In this document: one piece after another, positions 55,364 to 64,000 of the stretch
How positions within the stretch are numbered: position 1 is the stretch's first letter
Layout of the letters: every line of letters begins with the position of its first letter
Source: Taxillus chinensis
Lineage: Eukaryota > Streptophyta > Magnoliopsida > Santalales > Loranthaceae
Direction of reading: 5' to 3'
DNA: 64,000 bases
NCBI GenBank assembly: GCA_023512835.1
Contig: CM042090.1
Location: 54,299,365-54,363,364 of the forward strand
Notes under the pieces: generated by a model
Databases searched by the model: none
What the model saw: only the letters and a program-made list of their open reading frames with translations
Told to the model about the DNA's origin: nothing
Program-made: the position numbers and the translations under genes

Positions 55364-57406
55364 ATGGACGAAGAAAGCAGTATGCTATTCAACACTCGCC
55401 TTAACTCCGGAGGTGCACAAGAGCCCATCCCAAATCGAAGCAGCAGTGAAAACGTCGACCCACCTCAACCTGCTGCTGCCGCCGCTCCTTAACCACGGAG
55501 TTCTGGTTTTACTCTGACGAAACCGCCCAAATTCACACCTGAGCTTTTCTCCCAGTGGAAAGCTCGCATGAAGATGTTTATGGTATGCCATGATCATCTC
55601 ATGTGGCCATGTCTTCATCAGGAGATTCCAATTCCGATGACTATCGGAGAACATGGAGTTAGGAGGCCAAAGACGGATGCTGAACTTACCAACGATGAAA
55701 GAGCCTGGCAATGCGCTAGTGAAAAGGCTCTGGCTTATGTTACATCATCTTTGGATTCCGAGGCTTTCACGGACGTCCAGGGCTGCACGACAGCAAAAGC
55801 TGTTTGGGATAAACTGACAATCCTCTATGATGGGAGTCAGTCCCAAATGCAAAATGTGATATGTACTCTCAGGCAAAACTTTGAGAGTTTCAATCATAAA
55901 CCAGGTGAATCACTTGAAAGTATCTATCAGAGATTTGGCAAGCTCATTCTTGAGCTGAAGACTGTCATTGAGCATTATTCTCAATCTTAGATCAATGACA
56001 AGTTCTTTCACTCCTTCCCGGATCGATACTACTCCAAATAACTCCAGATGCAATCAGACAAAAACTGGCAGTATGTTCCCCTTGAAGAACTATATGGAGA
56101 GCTGCGGACTCACGAAGTCAGGTTTAAGTACTCTGACCGGGATGAGAAAATAGCTCGGAAAGAAAAGGGGGTAGCTCTCAAAGCTACGGAATGTTTAAAC
56201 ATACTGAGGAATGATGATACGGACGTGTCCGAGAATTTTGACTCTGACGAGGAGGAGGAGATAGCTCTTCTCGTCAAATCCTTTGAGCGATTCCTACGGA
56301 AAAGCAGAAAAGGATTCAGGAGACGCTCATCATCATCTTTTCAAAGGAAGGAGAGACCGGAGTCCAGTTCCCAGGAATGCTACAACTGTGGGAAAACCAG
56401 TCATTGGGCCAAGGAATGCAGATCCAAATCAAAAGTGGCCGAGAAAAGTGAAAAGGTAACTCCTCGCCGCTCCACCTCAGACAACAGCAAGAACAAGAGG
56501 AAGGCGTTCGTGACAAAGTACATCAGTGGCTTGGAAGAAGAGGAGGAATCCTCGGATGATGAGCCAACTCCTAAGCCAAACGTCTGCCTTATGGCAAATA
56601 CTGAGGTACCTTCTATCTCTGAGCTCCTGAGTAAATTAGAATCTCTTAATACTGCATGTGATCATGAAAAGAATGAGAGACTAATAATTACTCAAATGTA
56701 CAAAGATATGGAAAGTCAGAATAAACGTCTTGAATTTACTATTAATAGACTCGAAAAGGACATCACTGACTTCAGAGGAAAAGAAGCTTGGTATCACGAT
56801 CTAAGAGCTGAAAATCATCTGTTAAATACCAATCTTTCAAGCCTAAAAGTTATAGTAAAAAGACTCAAAAATGAACTTGAACAGGAAAGGGAAATAAATC
56901 GTAAGTGGCTTAAATCCGGGGAAATAGCCTCTACATTTAGGACTGATCCGGATAATATTCGAGTCAAACCTGGCCTAGGCTCCAAATCATCAAACTCCAA
57001 TGCTCAAGCTACTGAGTGTCCTCCGGATTTCACTCCAAAACTAACCAACTTATATCCTGTTAGTACATCTAAACCGTTGGATGGTTTCATTTCAGGTGGC
57101 ACCATAGTTTATGACTGTGGAGTTGAGGCTGTTACTGTACTTCCCGACGCAGTAGCACCCGTAACTAATGGTGAAGGGAAGGCTGCTGCAGTTAAAGCCA
57201 AAATTGTAGCACCCAAAAAGAAAGAAAAGGCTAAGGCTGACGCATCTAGGGCCAAGAGCGCATCACCCAAACGCAATGGATTAGGCCACAGGGAACAGAG
57301 TAGAAAGTCTGTAAAATCTAAGAGACCTGTATCCCCTATTTGTACTTCACATTATAGTGTCTGTTCCATCTGTAGGGAAACGGGTCATTATCACTATGAA
57401 TGTTGA
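55364..57406 (+). pseudogene. E6 gag with two zinc knuckles and a coiled coil
   Basis: One frame from ATG 55364 (MDEESSMLFN) with in-frame TAA near 55490, TAG 55988-55990 and TAA 56039-56041, then open to TGA 57404-57406. The copia gag core (KFTPELFSQWKARMKMFM, AWQCASEKALAYV, AKAVWDKLTILYDG, ESIYQRFGKLILEL) is followed by a CX2CX4HX4C knuckle (CYNCGKTSHWAKEC, 56378-56419). Next come an acidic stretch, a coiled coil (56600-56910), a Lys/Ala-rich tail and a second knuckle (CSICRETGHYHYEC, 57362-57403). The frame continues beyond the TGA toward protease. Gag forms the particle; the knuckles bind nucleic acid. Confidence 0.92.
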
Positions 57407-57455
57407 AGTTTATCTGATAACTGGCTTGGTAATCAAATTCGAACCAATAAAGATC

Positions 57456-58207
57456 AATTTAATAAAAAGGTTTCTTCGAGCAAAACAAAATCTAAACCAC
57501 AAAGGAGTGTCTCTCCCAAGAAAACCCAAATAAAAGAGCCAGTTGAAACTAACAAGCTAAAGTCAACTTGGAGAGCTAAAAGTCCTAGCAAAATCAAATC
57601 CGGAACTGTTGACATTAATGCTGCTCTTACTAACCGCCCGAAACAAGTTTGGGCACCAAAAGTGTACACTATTGTCTTTTAGGAGCATCACTGGAATGCA
57701 TTGCCAGATCACTTGAAGTTAAAGATCAATCAAAGCAAGTGGATCCTCGATAGTGGATGCTCCGGACATATGACGGGTCATCAGACTCTGCTTGTAGAAG
57801 TTAATAAAAAACGAGGTCCATCCGTTTCATAGAATTTAATAAAAGGGGTTCTTCGAGCAAAACAAGATCTAAATCTAAAAGGAGTGTCTCTCCCAAGAAA
57901 ACCCAAACAAAAGAAGCAGCCGAAACTAACAAGTTAATGTCAACGTGGAAAGCTAAGAGTCCTAACAAAATCAAATCCGTAAATGTTGACAATACTGCTG
58001 CTCACTCTAACCGCCCGAAACAAGTTTGGGCACCAAAAGTGTAAACTGTTGTCTTTCAGGAGCATCTCTGGAATGAATTGCCGGATCACTTGAAGTTAAA
58101 GATCAATCAAAGCAAGTGGATCCTTGATAGTGGATGCTCCGGACATATGACGGGTGACCAGACTCTGCTTGTAGAAGTTAATGATAAACAAGGTCCATCC
58201 GTTTCAT
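57456..58207 (+). repeat. Tandem duplication of the gag-protease junction
   Basis: 57456-57832 and 57833-58207 are two direct copies of about 376 bp with roughly 10% differences. Each contains VSPKKTQ, RPKQVWAPKV and the protease site WILDSGCSGHMTG. Copy 1 runs into a stop at the copy junction; copy 2 continues into the rest of protease. The duplication postdates activity or destroyed it. Confidence 0.9.
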
Positions 58208-58512
58208 ATGGCGACAACAGCAAAGGTAAGACTGTCGGGTATGGCACTTTAACTAACGGCTGTGTATCAATCACTAGAGTTGCACTAGTCGAAGGTTTGA
58301 AGCATAATTTGCTAAGTGTCAGTAATTTATGTGACAAAGAATTTACTGTTTCCTTTATGTCCAACACCTGTACAGTAAGAGAAAACTTATCCGGAGATGT
58401 TAAGTTATCCGAATCAAGAGATGGGGACATATACTCAGTGGTCTTAAGAAATAATTCTTCTGACCCTGTATGCATCCTCACTAAAGCATCAGATGAAGAT
58501 AGTTGGCTATGA
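58078..58512 (+). pseudogene. E6 aspartic protease and pre-integrase region
   Basis: LDSGCSGHMTG (active-site Asp near 58126) is followed by YGDNSKGKTVGYG, LKHNLLSVSNLCD and the linker to the GAG-pre-integrase domain ending SWL at a TGA (58510-58512), where a Trp codon is expected (WLWHKR). Copia proteases have this DSG form. The frame differs from gag, so a shift lies within the duplicated copy. Confidence 0.9.
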
Positions 58513-59612
58513 CACAAGCGATGCGCACATTTAAATTTAAGACTTTGTCTAAATTAGCGTCAATTGATCTTGTCACTGGTCTACCTAAACTCAAATTCTC
58601 CAAAAACACTCTCTGTCGAGAATGCCAACTGGGCAAGCAGACCAAACATAGCTTTAAGAGCAAATCAGTTAATTCAATAACTGCTCCTCTACAACTTCTT
58701 CATATGGACCTCTATGGTCCTATTTCTGTTCCATCACTGGCTGGTGCGAGATATACCCTTGTGGTTATCGATGATTTCACCAGGTACACATGGGTAATGT
58801 TCCTGAAATCAAAGGATCAAACCTTTGAGCATCTTGTAGATCTTTTCAACTGGATAAGCAACTCACAAGGACTGAGCATAAAGTGCATCAGGAGTGATCA
58901 TGGTACAGAATTTGAGTTTTCAGAAATGAGATCATATTGTTCAGAACAGGGCATTTAGCATGACTTCTCTGCGCCTAGAACTCCACAACAAAATGGGGTA
59001 GCTGAGCGCAAGAATCGTACTTTAGTCGAGGCTGGTAGATCCATGTTAGCAGGGGCAACGCTTCTTCTCAGTCTATGGGCTGAAGCTGTGCCCACTGCCT
59101 GCTATGTTCAAAACAGAACTCTAATAAATAAATCTACTATGAAAACACCCTATGAGATGTGGAGAGGACGAAAACCTTCAATTTCACATTTCAGAGCTTT
59201 TGGGTGTACTTGCTATATATTGATAAATGGCAAAGAGACCCGGAATAAATTTGAACCGAAATCTGATGATGGGATCTTTGTCGGGTACTCATTACATAGC
59301 AAAGCTTATCGGGTCTTCAATAGAAAACTTTTTAAAGTTGAAGAATCTATCCATGTGACTTTTGATGAAACTAATCTTGATTGGTCAAAAGTTGCTTCTT
59401 CAAGTTCTAACGTACAGGTTCAAGACAACAACATCGACTATTCAAAGTTTATGACTGTTCCTGTTATACAGACTGACCAACTAAGCGGCATCAGAGGAGC
59501 ACAAAGAAATGATATGAACGATATGACTCGGACTCTGGACTACCGTTTAGCTTCGGACATACTCCTACAGATACCCAAAATTCTGGAGCACCTTCAAGTC
59601 CGTCTGGACTAG
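58513..59612 (+). pseudogene. E6 integrase
   Basis: Pre-integrase zinc residues (WHKR..H ... CRECQLGKQTK), then the core: Asp in LLHMDLYGP, Asp in RSDHGTEFE, a TAG at 58956-58958, and Glu in NGVAERKNRTLVEAGR (near 59005). After the core come the MKTPYEMWRGRKP, HFRAFGCTCYI and GIFVGYS motifs typical of copia. All three DDE residues can be read. A frameshift near 58520 separates it from protease. Confidence 0.92.
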
Positions 59613-61416
59613 TTAACACTGACAGAAACAGTGTTGAAGAACCATCTAGTTCTACCGTACCTTCTAATACGGAAACATCTGGTCCGGAAGAAGCTCAACC
59701 AGCAGATATACGTGAACCACCAAATCTGGCAGAGCTTCAAATTATTCATGATCAACCATCACATGCACAGAATTACAAATGGACCCGAAACCATCCCTCA
59801 AATCAAGTGATTGGTGATCCTACTGTTGGTGTAAGAACAAGAGCAGCCACATCCAACATGAGTCTTTACTCGTGTTTTCTATCTCAAATAGAACCAAAAG
59901 TGGTAGATGAAGCTCTTCAAGATTCGAATTGGATACAAGCCATGCAAGAATAGCTGAATCAATTTAAGAGAAATAATGTGTGGACCTCAGTACCAAGGCC
60001 TAAGTCTCAGCAAGTCATTGGTGTTAACTGGGTGTTCCGGAACAAGCTTGATACGGAAGGAATAGTAATCCGGAACAAAGCCAGACTGGTAGCCAAGGAT
60101 ATCGTCAAGAAGAAGGAATAGACTATGATGAGACCTTTGCTCCAGTAGCAAGACTTGAGGCAATCCGGATATTTCTGGCGTATGCTTCATATGAAAACTT
60201 CATAGTTTATCAAATGGACGTCAAGAGTGTATTCCTGAATGGAGATCTTCAAGAGGAGGTTTACGTAGAACAACCTCCCGGTTTCATTGAACCTAAAGCA
60301 AGACATCTAGTCTACAAGCTTCGAAAAGCTTTATATGGTTTGAAGCAAGCTCCAAGAGCCTGGTACAACACACTGTCAGAATTCCTACTTGCTCACAACT
60401 TCCAAAAAGGGAAGATTGACACCACCTTATTTCTACGAAAAGAGAAAGGACACGCTCTACTCGTACAGATATACGTGGATGATATCATTTTCGGATCAAT
60501 GAATCCGAAGCTTTGTGAAGATTTTGCTAAGTTAATGACAGGCAAGTTTGAGATGAGCATGATGGGAGAACTGCCCTACTTCCTCGGAATAGAAGTTAAA
60601 CAATTGAAGGAAAGAATCTTCATTAGTCAAGCTAAGTACACTCGCGATCTTATTAAGAACTTTGGTATGGAAGGTTCATCTCCCGTCAAAACTCCCATGC
60701 CTGTCAGTGCCAAGTTAGATCCTGATGTGGACGGCATATCAGTAAATGTGACTGACTACAGAGGGATGATAGGATCCTTGCTGTATCTTACATCAAGTCG
60801 CCCAGACATTATGTTTGCAACTTGCATCTGTGCACGATATCAGGCGAATCCCAAGGAGTCACATATGCTTCATGCTAAACGGATATTAAGGTATCTCAAG
60901 GGAACGATGAATTTGGGACTCTGGTACCCAAAGGAGTCCAACTTCACCTTATCCGGATACTCTGATGCCGACTTCGCTGGATGTCGCATCGATAGGAAGA
61001 GCACAAGTGGTACGTGTCAGTTTCTTGGAAATAGATTAATCTCATGGTTCAGTAAGAAGCAGAATTCCGTATCAACCTCTACTATTGAGGCGGAATATAT
61101 AGCTACTGGGAGTTGCTGCGCACAGCTACTCTAGATGCAAAGTCAACTTACTGACTACGGTTTCAACATATCATCTATTCCACTCTACAGCGACAACACT
61201 AGTGCAATTGCTATCAGCAACAATCCTGTCATGCATCCTAAGACGAAGCATATTGAGGTCAGGTATCACTTCATACGCGACCATGTTCTCAAAAATCACA
61301 TTTCCTTGGAACATGTTGCTACCGAAGATCAACCGAACATTCTTACAAAGCCCCTACCTGATGCAAGATTCTCTGAACTACTCATCCGATTAGGTATGCT
61401 TGACTTCTCTGCATAG
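59613..61416 (+). pseudogene. E6 reverse transcriptase and RNase H
   Basis: The RT start is broken by shifts and stops (near 59950 and 60118). It then reads [60 protein letters not shown] (YVDD at 60472-60483) and FLGIEVKQ. RNase H has [29 protein letters not shown], a TAG at 61132-61134 and YSDNTSAIAISNN, and ends at TAG 61414-61416 (GMLDFSA). From 60214 the only break is that TAG. Copia order (integrase before RT) is clear. Confidence 0.95.
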
Positions 61417-63138
61417 CTTCACATTTAAATTACCCAATAGTATACTTACTATCAGAACATGCATTGTGCTTTTATTGAAAGTAGAAGATACATACTGACT
61501 TTAATGCTGATCATACTTACTGATTAACAGTCTCATGCTTCTGATATTAATATCAACTTCATATTGGAAGGATGCTTGCGTTTCTCGACTGAAGTCGTTA
61601 AAGCAAACATGATTAAAGTTTATATGATTCACCTCTTTCTGGGTTCATGATCTTAATTTCCACTAATCACCACATGACAAAAGCATGTTCATTTTGATTA
61701 CTCTATTAACATGTATAGTTGAAGAAATGAAATGGGTAAGCTCGGAATGCCTGGTGGATGAATACTCAATCGTGATCGATCAACTTAAGAGTATAGTTTT
61801 CTAATAAAATAGACAAGTGCTGAATTTCTACAAACCGGAAAGGTCAACCGAGAGGATTGCACAATCTACGGGGGAGAAAATGCTTAATATATTATTCGAG
61901 TAATACCCCCGTATATGTCTCATGACTTCTTTCCTGGCTGTCTATTTGAGGGGGAGCTTTTCACTGAGAGGATCAAATGATCTACGGGGGAGCTTAAATT
62001 TCATCTATTACAATAGTAATGACCCCCTAATATGTCTCGGAAACTCCATCCTCTAAACCTTTACTTCTGGATCTGACTGGACATGCTGTTTTGAATCAGA
62101 ATAGTGGCATGCTTGGATGTATTTTCCTTCTTCAACCATGCATTTTAATCGGATAATCACCTGCTTACTTTTGACATGTGTCCGCTTACTCATCTTTCAC
62201 TCATGAATCCTAATTTGGCCAAATCATATGATTTTTAATTAATCTTAGCTACGTCGTTCAGCAGGACGGTTTCGCTATGTTGACCTATATGAACTTGTGT
62301 ATTTTTATCTGACATATGCCCTGATTCAGTAATATGATCATTCTCTCGTATGTATATGTCTATTATATTCTTTGTCATGCATAAGTTCTGTTTCTCATTA
62401 GTTCGGGTTATGTCGTTCTTCACAGCCTACTTTCTCTCATCCGTACTAATCCTTACCTGTTAAGCTTTTGTTTTTTTTAGTTTATCTTGTTTTAAGCTAC
62501 AGGTTCAGATTCTCTTTGCAACCTTATCGGAAAATCTAGTCCATCGTCTTGGATTTGAAGTGTTGTGGTACTTCTCTTCTCTTTGACTTTTTGACAAGCA
62601 AAGGAATCTATTTCTCTCTCACCGCACTTTGTTACTACGGAAACGGTCTACTTTTCATCCGGATACTCGTCACGCGACTATCGTTAATTCCGGATGATTG
62701 TCGGTTCATTCCTCCGGACTCCAGACACTGTCACATTGCGATAATCCATGTCCTCTCTTATATCGCGTGCTTTTGAGGAGGAATCATGATGATTCATTAA
62801 ATGCAAATCTCGGGATGCACACATTTCTCCGGCTGGCAAACAGCTGTTACCTTTACTTGGTCATGCGGTCTCCACGACGTCGTTTCATTCGGAGGCGCAT
62901 CGATATCCAGACTAATGACATCAGCCTGTCAAGCGGTTCCCTGTTTTATCCATACTAATGACATCGATATCCACTAGCCAAATTCCTAGACCCGTTGACA
63001 TTTACGGACTCGGTCTTATATATTCTGGTCATTCCTACGAAGCACGAGTATTGCTCATTCCAAATCCCTAAACCTCTCGTTGCTCCTTTGATACCCAAGA
63101 CCTCACCTTTCCTCTCGTCCTTCAATCCTTCATCTACA
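61417..63138 (+). other. E6 region between pol and downstream ORF, with several GGGGGAG tracts
   Basis: Non-coding. Purine tracts ACGGGGGAGAAAA (61869-61881), GAGGGGGAGCTTTT (61948-61961) and ACGGGGGAGCTTA (61994-62006) resemble PPTs but lie far from the 3' LTR. A TATA-like CTTATATATTC (63014-63024) stands about 115 bases before the downstream ATG, a layout similar to that before gypsy ORF3. Confidence 0.6.
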
Positions 63139-64000
63139 ATGGCACCCAGAATCTCTCTATCCGGCCTTAATCCTGGCCATCTGGTCGATTGGAGTGCCGT
63201 CTCTAACCCTCCGGACTGGTTTTTCCAACTTCGCCCTCTACTCGAAGCCTCGCATATACTTAACTTGATCTCCAATCCTGTCGATCTTCTTAGAGACGAC
63301 ATTAATGAGTATTACCAAAGGATTCGCTGTACCACCGACTCCATCATCTCCTATGTTCGCGGTGAATCCATCATCATCACTCCCGCCGTTCTCTGCGCTG
63401 CTCTCCACTTACCCCTCGGTGAACCACAACGCCCAGATGCCGATCCAATGGCCGCTTCTATGGGATGCACCCAAAAAGGCAAGGAATACAAGGTGAAATC
63501 CTTCCAAGGTCGCTATCGCTGTATGGCGACCATACTGAGTCGCTATTTACTGGCTCGCACTTCAGCTCTGGACTCGGTTCCTTACAATCTTCTCCTGGCC
63601 ATGTACGGCGTTTTTCAAGGTCTTCCGATGGACTGGGGGATGTTCTTGTTTCGACTGCTGCAGAATGGTCCCAAGAACCATTCCTTCGGGCGCATACTCA
63701 GCATCGTCTTCCGGCATCTTAATCCGGACCATTTTCGCCCGCTATGATGCTGTTCCATTTCCCTCGGCTTATTACCTCCGTTATCTTACGCCGGATGGGA
63801 ACATGACAGCCCGCCGTCCCTCTGCAGCTCTCCGCATTCTCCCTGCCTCGGAGCAACAAGGCGATTACGGTGGTGACCCCTCCGACAGCCAAGTCCCTGA
63901 CGTCAGTTCTGCACCCCGATCCTCCCGGATTCGGTCTGTTGTAGCACCTTCTCTTTCTCGGGCCTCCCAGCACAGCGTTCGTGCCGACCCGTCCGAGGTT
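63139..64000 (+). pseudogene. E6 downstream ORF: same N-terminal plant-transposon domain as gypsy ORF3 (3' end outside)
   Basis: ATG 63139 (MAPRISLSGLNPG) is chosen because it begins the conserved part; the open frame extends upstream to 62995. Residues about 115-160 read KSFQGRYRCMATILSRYLLA, SALDSVPYNLLLAMYG, LPMDWGMFLFR. These align with GKYRCLANLVGRCLLLQTSG, VDSVPKSHLEF, IDWAAEIFK of E2 ORF3. A TGA at 63745-63747 ends the first frame; one base over, the code goes on open to the window edge (YYLRYLTPDG ... SQHSVRADPSE), matching the E2 segment LRVLHPEGALG ... SRHSVHMERP. Whether a C48 protease follows cannot be seen. Function unknown. Confidence 0.78.

Larger units (their letters stand above)
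54050..64000 (+). mobile_element. E6: SIRE/Maximus-like Ty1/copia retrotransposon with downstream ORF (3' end outside)
   Basis: 5' LTR, iMet-type PBS, a long gag with two zinc knuckles, protease, integrase before RT (copia order), RT with YVDD, RNase H, several GGGGGAG tracts and a further ORF after pol. The downstream ORF and long gag fit the SIRE/Maximus lineage. Several stops and frameshifts show it is inactive. GTCAT (54045-54049) is the predicted target repeat; its partner lies past the window. Confidence 0.88.

Overview
The window looks like plant nuclear heterochromatin. It is AT-rich and almost entirely LTR retrotransposons nested in one another, with plant-type Ty3/gypsy (Athila-like and Del/Tekay-like) and Ty1/copia (SIRE/Maximus-like) families, a CACTA-type transposon end, and one host-gene fragment with canonical GT-AG introns (an alpha-galactosidase). 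A flowering plant is the safe call; the species cannot be read from the sequence. I see no rRNA, tRNA or intact single-copy gene. Nearly every coding region is broken by stops or frameshifts.

Layout. (1) 1-10058, + strand: the 3' part of an Athila-like element (E1): gag tail, protease, RT, RNase H, integrase, then an extra ORF3, then its 3' LTR (8566-10058). E1 sits inside the gag of (2) E2, 10059-21320, +, a related element with the same extra ORF3 and a 3' LTR at 19798-21320. ORF3 has an N-terminal plant-transposon-type domain, a coiled coil and a C-terminal Ulp1/C48-type cysteine protease domain, and lies behind its own TATA-containing promoter. E2 ends inside (3) a minus-strand Athila gag fragment (21321-22430). 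(4) 22431-29025, +: the 3' end of a Del/Tekay-like gypsy element (E5), cut by three separate minus-strand Athila-type LTR insertions, each with its own 5-bp target duplication (AAGGT, GGGCC, TGTGT). (5) 29026-32910: a non-LTR stretch with a CACTA-like end, microsatellites, a truncated alpha-galactosidase gene and part of an unidentified ORF (both minus).

(6) 32911-53480, -: a third Athila-like element (E3, no ORF3) inserted into that unidentified ORF, whose other half resumes at 53481-54049. E3 contains E4 (33850-43108, -), a Del-like, mostly non-coding element with two LTRs and a partial second internal region. It also contains a 1.8-kb composite insertion (47341-49145) made of two inverted TRIM-like units around captured gypsy protease and RT pieces. 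(7) 54050-64000, +: a copia element (E6) with 5' LTR, PBS, gag, protease, integrase, RT, RNase H and, near the window end, an ORF whose product resembles the N-terminal domain of the gypsy ORF3.

The most interesting signals are these. An ORF3-like domain is present in both gypsy and copia elements. A dyad-symmetric promoter module (CACGTG hairpins plus an ACGT palindrome before the TATA box) is shared by unrelated LTR families, including an apparently chimeric U3 in E4. A small hairpin after integrase keeps its pairing although its sequence changes. The composite inverted TRIM moved as one unit.
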